From contig NZ_LATD01000155.1 of the NCBI RefSeq assembly GCF_000981895.1, forward strand, positions 1-46,954: a stretch of DNA of 46,954 bases, given 5' to 3'. The position numbers were made by a program, and so were the translations under genes. Under the pieces are notes generated by a model, which worked only from the letters and a program-made list of their open reading frames with translations, was not told the DNA's origin and made no database searches. How positions within the stretch are numbered: position 1 is the first letter of the stretch; each line of letters begins with the position of its first letter. Positions 13,111 to 21,067 of this stretch are shown here, in pieces. The DNA is from Streptomyces odonnellii (GTDB lineage: Bacteria > Actinomycetota > Actinomycetes > Streptomycetales > Streptomycetaceae).

Positions 13111-15942
13111 TCAATTCGAACGGTGAGAGGCGTGATGCGCGTGGAATACCTGGGCCAGGTGGTCCTGGAGTTGAGCGTGGCGGAATTGATAAACCGCGCC
13201 GGCCCGGCGCAGCACACCTCGCTGGTGGGCGTCGTCCAGGAAAGCGATCACCGCCCAGGGCAGCCGGCCCGTCAGCGGCAGCCACACCCGCGACAGGGCC
13301 ACCCACTGACCCCACGCGGTGAAACTCAGCCCGTACCCGAGCCCGCCCCCGAACGCCGCCTCGATACCGAACACGAGCCCTGCCAGGAGCCCGCGGACAG
13401 GCTCGGACACCAGCCCGATGACGGGCCCTTCCGGGGCCCCGAACCCGAGCCCGATGGCAAGCCCGGCCGGGACCCCGAACACGATCATCCACACGAGCAT
13501 ATGAAGGCCCACGTTGTTGCGGTTCGTGCTCAACAGGCCCCATGCGCTGACCGCCCGTCGGATGTCGACGGGAGTTTCGAGCCGGGCCATGATGACGAGC
13601 ACGAGCCCGGCCCCGAGCCCTATCTCAAGGGGGAACAGGATCGCGCCCACGGTCCCGCCGTCGAGTCCGTCGTCGAACCCCAGCGGCGCGACCACGAATC
13701 TGTCCAGGACCACCAGCATGACCGCGGCGGGGAGCCCGAGGCCGAGCCCGACCAGGAATCTGGGGACGAACCTGGTACGCGTCCGGCCGGACCTGCCGAA
13801 GACCTGTACGCGTACGCGCGACGGCTCATGCGGCGCCGTCCTGGACACGTACCCGTACACCAGGCCGAAGGCCAGTCCGATGACGAGCCCGTGCAGGAGT
13901 CCGACGAGCAGCCCTCGCGCGATCGCGAATCCGAGCCCGTGCGCGGTCCCGACCAGGTTCACGGGTATGTTCCCGATCGCGGTCGTCACCCCGAAGGCCA
14001 GTGCGGCCAGGGACCCGATCACGAGCATGCGCGACGAATGGCGCATGGTGGTGCCCAGTTCCCACCAGGCGAGGTCATGGGTGCCGAGTTCATCCAGGTG
14101 CGCGGCGAGGTAGCTGAGCCAGTGCTCGGCGCGTTCGGGCTCCCAGCGACGGAGACCGCCGGTCTCGCGGCCGGTCGGTGTGGGGTCGTAGACGGCGGGG
14201 ACGAAGGCGGCCAGGAGATGGGCTTCCAGGGCTTCGGGGGACGCGGACCGGGCGGTCCTCAGCAGCTCCGAGGGGTCGTGTCCGGGAGCGCCGCGGTAGA
14301 CGGTGCCGGCCAGGGAGACCATCAGCGGTGTGGTGAGCACCTCGGCGAGGTTCGCCGCGTCCGGGCCGCGCGACTCCTCGCGCAGCTTGTCCAGGACTGG
14401 TTGCCACGCGGAACTCTCCTCGCCGCCGTCCCGGACCGGCCGGCCGGCCCGGCGCAGGTAGTCGGCGTAGTCGTCCAGGGTGAGCCCCTTCAGCTCGATG
14501 GCGGCGGCTCCGGTGAGTACGCGGGTCTCCGCCACAGCCCGGCTGTATTCCGCTGGGCGGCTGGTGAGGAGCAGCGGCGTGGTGGTGAGGTTGAGCGCCC
14601 GGAGCGCCGCACCGTGCAGGCCGCTCGCCATCTCGTCGAAACCGTCGAGAACGGGAAGGATCCTGTCCTTGTCGAGCAACGCGTCGGCGAGATTCCCTCC
14701 GTGCCCGGCAGGAGTCTCCAGATAAGGGTGGTCGCGCACCAGTTGGCCGCACAGCCAGTCGTCCAGTGAGGTACGGGTCGGATCCCAGGAACCCAGACTG
14801 AAGATCACCGGTACTCGGTCGCCGGGGGCGCTCAGCCAGTCGTGGACGAAACGCAGGGTCAGGATCGTCTTTCCCGACCCGGCCTCACCCAGCACCACCA
14901 GCCGACGGGACGGGACGGATTCGTACACCTCCACGATTCCGTCGAGCTGACCGTCCAGTGGAAGGGGCTTCGGGTCGGTATCCGGTGGCGCCTGGCGGAT
15001 ATTGGCCCAGTGATCGAACACATTCCGGTTGGTGCACCCGAAGCGCACGGCGAGCGTGAACGGGTCGCTCACCCGCCGCCGGACCTCGCGATTCCACTGC
15101 TCCCGCACATCGCGGGCGAGCTTCCTGACGGCCTCCCGCACGTCCGGCGCGTCCTCCGCCTCGGAGTTGCTCGGCGGTGGCGAGGGCGATGGGGGAGGGA
15201 GTTGGGCGAGTTGGTCGGCATGGGCCGGCAGGCCGATCAGGCCGTTGAGTTCATTGATCTGGGCCGGCGTGAGGCGGCGGTACCAGCGCTTCACCTGGCT
15301 TGCCGTGAGCCTGCTGAGCCCGTCGGAGAGGTAATGCTCGCTGACCACCCCGATCAGGCACCCGCCGCTCCACACCGCGGCCCCCGACATTCCCTCCCAA
15401 GGGGAACGGCCCGGCTCGGGGGCGGGCCCGGGCGGATCCATGGAGATCTCCAGGCTGCCCGCGCGGAGGTTCGACCACGGTGTGACCGTGCCGCGTGCGT
15501 GGTGGGAATCCCGGTAAGTCATCGGAACGTCGCGGTTCGGTGACGCGGTGTCGGGGCGCAGCTTGAATCGTGGAAATCCCAGCGCTTCACAATCCACGGA
15601 CTGCGTGATCTCGGCGAACCGTACTGGCGGGACCTCGGCGACGCGTATTCCGCCTGTGTCGGCGTCCGTTGAGATCTTGAGCACCGCGATATCCGACGCG
15701 GAGTCCGCCCAGGCCGGCTCGCCGGGTAACTCCGTTATGGCACCGTGCTCGGTGAGAAAACGCACCCGTACCGACACCGCGTCAGATACCACATGCGCGG
15801 CCGTGAGCACCGTGTTCCCACTTACCTGGTAGCCGGATCCGCGCCCTCCCGTGCCCGAGCGCTGTGTGGTGACGACCTGGACCACTCGCCGCGGATCGAG
15901 CCCGCCCGGCGTGGAGACCCTGTTGTCCGCGGGATTCATCAC
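13111..15942 (-). CDS. Trypsin-like serine protease - NACHT ATPase - multi-TM fusion (NLR-like)
   Basis: This 943-residue protein joins three modules. Residues 18-210 form a trypsin-like protease with His50 (TAAHVV), Asp84 (ASDIAVL) and Ser186 (GMSGAA). A Pro/Ser linker (245-262) leads to a NACHT-type STAND ATPase (about 335-560) with Walker A GEAGSGKT (352-359), Walker B ILPVLDGFDEM (428-438) and the LTSRP sensor region (459-463). Residues 638-885 are glycine-rich hydrophobic stretches that look like six or more membrane segments. The C-terminus has FRHAQLQDHLA, a tail I associate with actinomycete NACHT proteins. Such protease-NACHT fusions are known among bacterial NLR-like conflict proteins, where the ATPase senses a trigger and releases the effector; an antiphage role is inference. 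Leu72 is encoded by a rare TTA. The start is GTG 15942 or the adjacent ATG 15939. Confidence 0.9.
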   Translation of the reverse strand: MMNPADNRVSTPGGLDPRRVVQVVTTQRSGTGGRGSGYQVSGNTVLTAAHVVSDAVSVRVRFLTEHGAITELPGEPAWADSASDIAVLKISTDADTGGIRVAEVPPVRFAEITQSVDCEALGFPRFKLRPDTASPNRDVPMTYRDSHHARGTVTPWSNLRAGSLEISMDPPGPAPEPGRSPWEGMSGAAVWSGGCLIGVVSEHYLSDGLSRLTASQVKRWYRRLTPAQINELNGLIGLPAHADQLAQLPPPSPSPPPSNSEAEDAPDVREAVRKLARDVREQWNREVRRRVSDPFTLAVRFGCTNRNVFDHWANIRQAPPDTDPKPLPLDGQLDGIVEVYESVPSRRLVVLGEAGSGKTILTLRFVHDWLSAPGDRVPVIFSLGSWDPTRTSLDDWLCGQLVRDHPYLETPAGHGGNLADALLDKDRILPVLDGFDEMASGLHGAALRALNLTTTPLLLTSRPAEYSRAVAETRVLTGAAAIELKGLTLDDYADYLRRAGRPVRDGGEESSAWQPVLDKLREESRGPDAANLAEVLTTPLMVSLAGTVYRGAPGHDPSELLRTARSASPEALEAHLLAAFVPAVYDPTPTGRETGGLRRWEPERAEHWLSYLAAHLDELGTHDLAWWELGTTMRHSSRMLVIGSLAALAFGVTTAIGNIPVNLVGTAHGLGFAIARGLLVGLLHGLVIGLAFGLVYGYVSRTAPHEPSRVRVQVFGRSGRTRTRFVPRFLVGLGLGLPAAVMLVVLDRFVVAPLGFDDGLDGGTVGAILFPLEIGLGAGLVLVIMARLETPVDIRRAVSAWGLLSTNRNNVGLHMLVWMIVFGVPAGLAIGLGFGAPEGPVIGLVSEPVRGLLAGLVFGIEAAFGGGLGYGLSFTAWGQWVALSRVWLPLTGRLPWAVIAFLDDAHQRGVLRRAGAVYQFRHAQLQDHLAQVFHAHHASHRSN

Positions 15943-16098
15943 TCCACGCCCCTTTGCCGAGACCGTCGGTCACCGAGGACTGTAACCCGTGCTCCGGTGC
16001 CGGGTAGTGCGTGCCGGCCCGCGGACGGCCGGTATCGGGCGGTCTCAGAAGGCGTCGGCCAACGGCTCCGGCACACCTTTAAGTTGAGGTCGTGGTTC

Positions 16099-16113
16099 CG
16101 TACAACGGTGTGT
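16099..16113 (+). repeat. 15-nt direct repeat shared by the leader and sapA-like coding region
   Basis: CGTACAACGGTGTGT occurs at 16099-16113, upstream of the start codon, and again at 16297-16311, where it encodes the start of the mature protein (YNGV). Both copies are in the same reading frame. The rest of the 233-bp gap 15943-16175 holds no other gene and must contain the divergent promoters for the sapA-like and protease/NACHT genes. Confidence 0.6.
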
Positions 16114-16175
16114 CTGATCCACGGGTCAAACCGGGTGAGATGCAGCAGCATCCACCAAGTTACAGGGGGAATGAC

Positions 16176-16712
16176 ATGAGGAAATCACGTCGTGCGGGTG
16201 CGGTGGCAGCGCTGGCCGCGCTCGCTGTGGGGGGTTCGGTCACGGCTGTCGCCCAGCCCGCCGTCGCCGCGCCGGCCGCGGTGTCGGCTCAGGCCGCGTA
16301 CAACGGTGTGTGCGGGTCCGGGTACGGGGTCGTGAACTCGGCCGACGTCGGCCGGCAGGGCACGGTGTACCTGACGTACAACCCCGCCAACGGCAAGAAC
16401 TGTGTGGTGACGATCCGTAAGACCAGCGGGTCGCCCGTGTACATGTTCTCGTACATCGTGGTTCCCAAGACCGGCGAGGGCGCGGTCGACGGGGACTACT
16501 ACACCTCGTACGCGGGACCGGTGTACGCCTACGGGCGGGGTCTGTGCGTGGACTGGGCCGGCGGCATCTCCAACCAGGAGGTGTGGACGTACGGTTCGAA
16601 CTGCGGCGCCCGGGCCGCGACCCGTGTGATCAAGAACGGTGAGACCACCGTCCGCTCCAAGGTGGCCGAGCCCTCCGCGGCACGCGCGGGTGCCCTGGCC
16701 GGCGCACACTGA
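16176..16712 (+). CDS. Secreted spore-associated protein A-like protein
   Basis: This 178-residue exported protein has a basic N-terminus (MRKSRRAG), a hydrophobic segment and Ala-rich cleavage sites (near residue 40). The mature part begins AYNGVCGSGYGVVNS and contains YNPANGKNCVVTIRKT, YAGPVYAYGRGLCVDW and YGSNCG. This Cys-bearing pattern matches what I know of the Streptomyces SapA (spore-associated protein A) family. Four cysteines suggest two disulfides outside the cell. SapA is found on aerial hyphae and spores; its molecular function is unknown. The ATG at 16176 is chosen because of the AGGGGGA ribosome site 5 nt upstream and the signal peptide. It is monocistronic and is followed at once by a strong hairpin. 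Confidence 0.85.
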   Translation: MRKSRRAGAVAALAALAVGGSVTAVAQPAVAAPAAVSAQAAYNGVCGSGYGVVNSADVGRQGTVYLTYNPANGKNCVVTIRKTSGSPVYMFSYIVVPKTGEGAVDGDYYTSYAGPVYAYGRGLCVDWAGGISNQEVWTYGSNCGARAATRVIKNGETTVRSKVAEPSAARAGALAGAH

Positions 16713-16717
16713 CACAC

Positions 16718-16761
16718 TGCCGGGCCCCGGCGAGAAACACACGTCTCGCCGGGGCCCGGCA
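16718..16761. terminator. Bidirectional hairpin terminator
   Basis: A perfect inverted repeat with 18-bp arms (16718-16735 and 16744-16761) surrounds an 8-nt loop. It lies between the convergent sapA-like and vanJ-like genes and ends 18 nt before the latter's stop codon, so it probably serves both. Confidence 0.85.
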
Positions 16762-16778
16762 CTCCCGGACGAAGCTGT

Positions 16779-17873
16779 TCAGAGTCTGATGCGGGCCGCG
16801 ATCGGCAAATGATCGCTGCCTGTCGAGGGCAGTGACCAGACATGGGTGACCGGCGCCGCCCGGGTCATGATCTGATCGATCCGTGCCAATGGGAAAGCCG
16901 CGGGCCAGCTCAGTGCGAAACCCGGGCCCGGCGGGTCCAGCTGTGAACTGACCGGGTCCAGGCCGCGATCGTCCACCGTACTGTTCAGATCGCCGAGCAG
17001 AATCACCTTGTCCAGCCGCTCAGCGGCTATCGCCGTGCCGAGAAGGGCGGCACTTTCGTCGCGCCACGCCGTATTGAATCCCCTGGCAAGGCCGAGACGG
17101 ACGGAGGGCAGATGGGCGACGTAAACGGCGACATCGCCGTGAGGCGTTCTGGCGGTCGCCCTGAGCCCACGGTCCCAGCCCGGTCCGATTCCCGCCGGCT
17201 TGATGTCCACACGCTCTATGCCGACGAGCGGATACCTCGACCACAGCCCGACCGTTCCCACGGACGCGTGGTGACGGTATTCCGGTGCCAGTTCCGCCTC
17301 GAATACCGGCAGAGCGGCGGGCGTCAGTTCCTCCAGGGCGATGAGATCGGCGTCCGTCCCGAGCAGCTTTCTCGCGGTGCCCGACGGATCCGGGTTCACA
17401 TCGCTGACATTGTGCTGAAGCGCGGTGATGTCGTATTCCGCGTCGGACCGGGAAAGAAACAAACCGCCGAAGAGACCGAGCCAAGCCGCCACGGGCAGCA
17501 GCGTGGCCACCACGACGGTCCAGCGGCGGCGCAGTGACGCCAGAACCACCAGTACGGGGACGGTCAGGCCGAGCCAGGGCAGAAAGGTCTCCAGGAGACT
17601 GCCGAGCCGGCCGACCGTATTGGGCACGGCGGAATGGAAGATCAGCAGGCAGGTGACCAGCAGGGACAGCAGAACAAGAACGCGTCCCCGCGTGCGACCG
17701 CCGGTGCCACTGGCACCGCTCTCGCCGTCGGTACCGCTCTTGCCGTCGGCAGCGCTTCCACCGGCGGCACCGCTCCTACCGCTTCCACGGCTTCCACCGC
17801 TTCCCCGGCCGAACCATGACCCGCCGGACCGCGCGCCTCGCGCCCCCCGTACCGCACTGTCCGTGTTCCGCAT
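16779..17873 (-). CDS. VanJ-like membrane endonuclease/exonuclease/phosphatase-fold protein
   Basis: This 364-residue protein has a Gly/Ser/Arg-rich N-terminus (1-62), three hydrophobic membrane segments (about 64-83, 92-112 and 117-138), and then an endonuclease/exonuclease/phosphatase domain (about 147-364). Catalytic-type motifs are visible: QHNVSD (Asn), ALEELTP (metal-binding Glu), YVAHLPS, LLGDLNST (Asp and Asn) and STGSDHLPI (Asp-His at the end). This three-helix plus EEP layout is that of Streptomyces VanJ, an exporter-independent teicoplanin-resistance membrane protein thought to dephosphorylate undecaprenyl-linked substrates outside the cell. A lipid or cell-wall phosphate role is therefore inferred. 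It lies 9 nt after the stop of the preceding minus-strand gene, so the two form one operon. Confidence 0.85.
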   Translation of the reverse strand: MRNTDSAVRGARGARSGGSWFGRGSGGSRGSGRSGAAGGSAADGKSGTDGESGASGTGGRTRGRVLVLLSLLVTCLLIFHSAVPNTVGRLGSLLETFLPWLGLTVPVLVVLASLRRRWTVVVATLLPVAAWLGLFGGLFLSRSDAEYDITALQHNVSDVNPDPSGTARKLLGTDADLIALEELTPAALPVFEAELAPEYRHHASVGTVGLWSRYPLVGIERVDIKPAGIGPGWDRGLRATARTPHGDVAVYVAHLPSVRLGLARGFNTAWRDESAALLGTAIAAERLDKVILLGDLNSTVDDRGLDPVSSQLDPPGPGFALSWPAAFPLARIDQIMTRAAPVTHVWSLPSTGSDHLPIAARIRL

Positions 17874-17882
17874 CGTCCGCCG

Positions 17883-18461
17883 CTACGCCTCGCCGTCGTC
17901 GAATCTGGCATCCAGAACCGCGTCGAGCTCCGTGGCCCACTGCTTGAGCTGTTCCCTGGACGAGCCTTCGACGTCGTGCTCGAACCAGCGCTGCGGGGAC
18001 GTGTAGACCGTGATGCCGAAACGCCGCCCGAAGCGCGGGACGTCGGTCTCGACCGCCTTGACCTCCTCCCAGGCGAACTGGGCCTCCTCGCCGTCCAGCC
18101 GGAAGGTGATACCGGCGTGGTCGGCGACGATCGTGCCGCGCCGGTCGGAGATCTCGAAGACCGGGCCGTCGTCGCCCTCCTCGGCGGACTCCTCGGTCTT
18201 GTCGTCGGCGGTGCCTTCGTCCGGGACAGCCGGGGCGTCCGCAGCGGCGGCGGCCTCGGCCCCGTCGTCGGCAGCGGCAGCCTCCGGAGCGTCCGGTGGC
18301 GTGTCGGCCACCTGCTCCGGGGCGGCCCCGTCCTCCTCGTCCGCCCCGGCGGGGCGAGAGGGCACGAGCCCGGGGATGAAGGCCGGATCGGTCCCGGCCG
18401 GGTGCGTCGGCAGAATGATGGGGTCAGTGTGTTGCTCCACGGGGAGCAGTATGGCCGACAT
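17883..18461 (-). CDS. Hypothetical protein with acidic linker and PH-like C-terminal domain
   Basis: This 192-residue protein has no signal peptide. The first about 100 residues are low-complexity and rich in Ala, Asp, Glu and Pro. The C-terminal about 90 residues (FEISDRRGTIVADHAGITFRLDG, then WEEVKAV, TVYTSPQRWFEHDVEG) alternate short beta strands and end in a helix (SREQLKQWATELDAVLDARF). This resembles small PH-like domains of actinobacteria. The ATG at 18461 is preferred; an in-frame GTG at 18473 is possible. It precedes the VanJ-like gene by 9 nt on the same strand. Its function is unknown; a link to membrane or envelope work is suggested only by that neighbour. Confidence 0.75.
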   Translation of the reverse strand: MSAILLPVEQHTDPIILPTHPAGTDPAFIPGLVPSRPAGADEEDGAAPEQVADTPPDAPEAAAADDGAEAAAAADAPAVPDEGTADDKTEESAEEGDDGPVFEISDRRGTIVADHAGITFRLDGEEAQFAWEEVKAVETDVPRFGRRFGITVYTSPQRWFEHDVEGSSREQLKQWATELDAVLDARFDDGEA

Positions 18462-18577
18462 CTCTGTGTCCACAACCGCCGGGCGCAGCAGGTGAATCCA
18501 TCGACGGCCCGCGCGGCACGGATCCGTCCGCTGCTCGGGTTACGGAGGGAACTCCCGCGGACCCGGCGGCGACCCGG

Positions 18578-19597
18578 TCAGACCCCCGCCCGCCATCCGA
18601 GCGCCGGCCCGAGCCCGGTCGCCATGTCGGTGAGGATCTGGACATAGTCGTCATGCTCGAACGTGAACGGCAGCGCGAACGCGACTTCGTCTATTTCCCT
18701 GAACGCGGCGTGCGCGTAGAGCCGTTCGGCGATCTCCTCGGAGGTGCCTACGAGATCGGGCGCGAACATCATGCGCGCCGGTCCCTGCGGCGCGGCGGTA
18801 CGAGGCGTCCGCTTCCGTGCGTACTCCTCGTACTTCGCGCGCTGCTCCGGCGTGGCCGAGTCGGTGGGGATGACGACGAGCCCCTGGGAGACCCGGGCGC
18901 GCTCGCCGTCGGGGTGGTGGGCGCGGAAGGCGCGTATGTGCGAGAGCTGGATCTCGGCGAAGTCCTCGGATTCCTCGGCCCTGACGACGCTGCTGGTCAG
19001 GAAGTTCATCCCGTGCTCACCGGCCCAGCGCGCCGACCGCAGGCTCGCGCCGCCGTACCACATCCGGCCGCCCAGCCCCGGGGAATGCGGCTGGACACGG
19101 TCGGAGAACACCTCGAAGCCCTCGGTGCCGCGGAAATCGGTGGCCGGTTCGCCGCGTACGAAATCCAGGAGCCGCCGCACCCGGTCGTAGCCGAAGTCCT
19201 CGGCCTCGGCGGTGTCCGGGTAGAGCGCGTGTCCGACCCGGTCGTAGTGCATCGGCGGACCGACGCTGACCCCCGGGTTGAGGCGGCCCCCGGACAGGAC
19301 GTCGACGGTGGCCAGGTCCTCGGCGAGGCGCAGTGGATTCTCCCAGCCCAGCGGGATGACCGCGGTGCCCAGTTCGATACGGCTGGTACGTTGCGAGGCC
19401 GCGGCCAGCACCGCGACCGGTGAGGAGATGCCGTACTGGAGATGGCGGTGCCGCATCCACGCGCTGTCGAAGCCCAGCCGCTCGCCCAGCTCGATGATCT
19501 CCAGCGTCGACTCATGGCCCCGGCGCGGATCGGCCTCGTCGAACAGCCCGATGGTCAGGAAGCCCAGCTTCCGCAGCGGTTCCGAGGGCAGCGGCAC
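18578..19597 (-). CDS. LLM-class (luciferase-like) flavin-dependent oxidoreductase
   Basis: This 339-residue TIM-barrel flavoprotein of the bacterial luciferase family probably uses FMN or F420. Typical blocks are GFLTIGLFDEADP near the start, ERLGFDSAWMRHRHLQ, SPVAVLAAASQRTSRIELGTAVIPL, the signature LAEDLATVDVLSGGRLNPGVSVG, and RMWYGGASLRSARWAGEHGMNFL. The GTG at 19597 is chosen because a perfect GGAGG (19604-19608) sits 6 nt upstream. The substrate cannot be read from the sequence. It is divergent from the imine reductase gene, and the shared 321-bp gap carries 11-bp-phased heptamers, so it probably belongs to the same regulated locus. Confidence 0.9.
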   Translation of the reverse strand: MPLPSEPLRKLGFLTIGLFDEADPRRGHESTLEIIELGERLGFDSAWMRHRHLQYGISSPVAVLAAASQRTSRIELGTAVIPLGWENPLRLAEDLATVDVLSGGRLNPGVSVGPPMHYDRVGHALYPDTAEAEDFGYDRVRRLLDFVRGEPATDFRGTEGFEVFSDRVQPHSPGLGGRMWYGGASLRSARWAGEHGMNFLTSSVVRAEESEDFAEIQLSHIRAFRAHHPDGERARVSQGLVVIPTDSATPEQRAKYEEYARKRTPRTAAPQGPARMMFAPDLVGTSEEIAERLYAHAAFREIDEVAFALPFTFEHDDYVQILTDMATGLGPALGWRAGV

Positions 19598-19918
19598 AGG
19601 GTTCCTCCGTGGTCCGCGGCATGCTCCACCGCACACCGGCACTGTCCCGATTGTGGCAGGCGCTTCTCGTACGGACCCGCCGGGCCCCTGTCCGTACCGG
19701 CCCCCTGGCCGGCATCAGGGGCGCTAATCAGCCACTAATCACCAAATCCGGTAACCGGAGAGCGGGTTATTAGCGAGAAAAGATGGGGAATTTCCCCGCC
19801 GCACCGAAAAGCGCAAGCCGATTGTATGACTTTCAGCCGTCCAGTGGTGGCGGGAATTTTATGAATCTTGTCGTGGATTCCCCTTTCCGTGTCTGTGGAC
19901 GGCGGAGAGCATCAATCC
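19598..19918. other. Divergent promoter region between LLM oxidoreductase and imine reductase
   Basis: This 321-bp region contains no gene. It is richer in A and T than its surroundings over about 19720-19860. It holds the heptamer pair at 19722-19739, a further ATTAGCG on the plus strand at 19769-19775, and the palindrome GGGGAATTTCCCC at 19785-19797. These look like operators, but I could not place clear -10 boxes for either gene. Confidence 0.6.
19722..19739 (-). promoter_or_regulatory. Candidate SARP box (two heptamers, 11-bp phase)
   Basis: Read on the minus strand, ATTAGTG (19739-19733), 4 bp, then ATTAGCG (19728-19722): two near-identical heptamers exactly 11 bp apart. The 12-mer GATTAGCGCCCC that contains the second heptamer recurs upstream of the P450 gene at 27393-27404. 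SARP proteins bind such direct repeats at one-turn spacing. Confidence 0.55.
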
Positions 19919-20851
19919 ATGGACAACGACCACGGAACGGCCCAGACGCCCCGCGAAGAGGGCCGAGCGGCCACGGCCCGGACCGCGGTGGCGGTGATCG
20001 GCCTGGGACTGATGGGGCAGGCACTCGCCCAGGCGCTCCTCAAACAGGGGCACACCACAACGGTCTGGAACCGGTCTCCGGAAAAGGCCGACGCGCTCGC
20101 GGCCCAAGGGGCGGTACGGGCCGGAACCGCGGCCGAGGCGGTCACGGCGGCGCCGCTCGTCCTGATCTGTGTGTCGACCTACGAGGTCGTCGACGAGCTG
20201 CTGGCCCCGCTCACGGGCGCGCTGGCCGGGCGCACGGTGGTGAATCTGACCTCCGGCACCCCCGAACAGGCCCGTACGACGGCGCAGTGGGCGGCGCGGC
20301 ACGGGATCGGCTATCTCGACGGAGCGGTCATGTCCGTGCCGGAGGGGGTCGGCGAGCCCGGCACGATTCTGCTGTACAGCGGGCCGCACGAGAGCTTCGA
20401 GACGCACCGGGCCACGCTGGAGCTGCTGGGCGGCGGTACGACGTATCTGAGCAGTGACGCCGGTCTCGCCTCGCTGTACGACGTGTCCCTGCTCGGCCTG
20501 ATGTGGTCGACCATGAGCGGCTACGTCCACGCGGCGGCGCTGGTCGGTACGGAAGGCGTCGACGCCGAGACCTTCACCCGGGTCGGCAATATGTGGCTCG
20601 CGACCATCAGCGGTTACCTCACGGCCTACGCCGGCCAGATCGACAGCCGGACATATCCCGCCGATGCCACGCTGCACACCCAGGCGATGACGATGGACCA
20701 TGTCATTCACGCCAGTGAGGAACGCGGAATCGACAGCGTGATCCCGCGCGCCATCAAGGCGCTCACCGAACGTGGAATCGCGGCGGGCCATGGCGACGAC
20801 AGCTTTGCCAGCCTGATCGAAGTCGTCAGGAATTCCAAGCCGGTGGAGTGA
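19919..20851 (+). CDS. NADPH-dependent imine reductase (IRED)
   Basis: This 310-residue protein has a Rossmann domain with GLGLMG (28-33) and WNRSPEKA (50-57), the usual NADPH-phosphate recognition segment. The family marks follow: VVNLTSGTPEQAR (107-119), YLDGAVMSVPEGVGEPGTILLYSG (132-155), and the helical dimerisation part beginning GLASLYDVSLLGLMW (182-196). Asp188 sits where R-type IREDs such as Q1EQE0 carry the catalytic Asp, so an R-type enzyme is suggested. It reduces cyclic or alkyl imines to amines; the natural substrate is unknown. The nearby flavin amine oxidase could supply an imine. The ATG at 19919 follows GGAGAG at about 10 nt. A strong terminator follows. Confidence 0.88.
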   Translation: MDNDHGTAQTPREEGRAATARTAVAVIGLGLMGQALAQALLKQGHTTTVWNRSPEKADALAAQGAVRAGTAAEAVTAAPLVLICVSTYEVVDELLAPLTGALAGRTVVNLTSGTPEQARTTAQWAARHGIGYLDGAVMSVPEGVGEPGTILLYSGPHESFETHRATLELLGGGTTYLSSDAGLASLYDVSLLGLMWSTMSGYVHAAALVGTEGVDAETFTRVGNMWLATISGYLTAYAGQIDSRTYPADATLHTQAMTMDHVIHASEERGIDSVIPRAIKALTERGIAAGHGDDSFASLIEVVRNSKPVE

Positions 20852-20886
20852 GCGTGGAGTGAGCATCGGGATCGGGATCTGAATTT

Positions 20887-20938
20887 CACAAAGAAGCAGG
20901 GCCGTGCGGACACCTCCGCACGGCCCTGCTTCTTTGTG
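20887..20938. terminator. Long perfect hairpin terminator after imine reductase
   Basis: Perfect 24-bp arms (20887-20910 and 20915-20938) surround a 4-nt CACC loop, with the AAAGAA/TTCTTT base of the stem acting as the T-rich exit. It separates the imine reductase from the amine oxidase transcription unit. Confidence 0.93.
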
Positions 20939-20945
20939 GTGTCTC

Positions 20946-20989
20946 GTTAGTGAAGGGTGAGTGGCTGGTGAGATATGTCCGGATAGGTT
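20946..20989 (+). promoter_or_regulatory. Candidate SARP-dependent promoter of the amine oxidase operon
   Basis: Three heptamers lie in 11-bp phase: GTTAGTG (20946-20952), GTGAGTG (20957-20963) and GTGAGAT (20968-20974). After a 9-bp gap comes a -10-like TAGGTT (20984-20989). Repeats overlapping the -35 position a fixed short distance before the -10 are the known SARP promoter layout. The amine oxidase starts 79 nt downstream. Confidence 0.6.
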
Positions 20990-21067
20990 CTGGGTGTGTA
21001 GAAAAAGCCGCATCAATTCAAGAATCCCGGCCGGACGGAATTCCTGACGCAAGAGGAGCCAGCGCAC

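Noticed and set aside
12397..14769. 790-codon plus-strand frame crossing two minus-strand genes
   Set aside because: It spans the intergenic gap and both real genes and has repetitive DEP/EPEP sequence from antisense reading of Gly-rich membrane segments.
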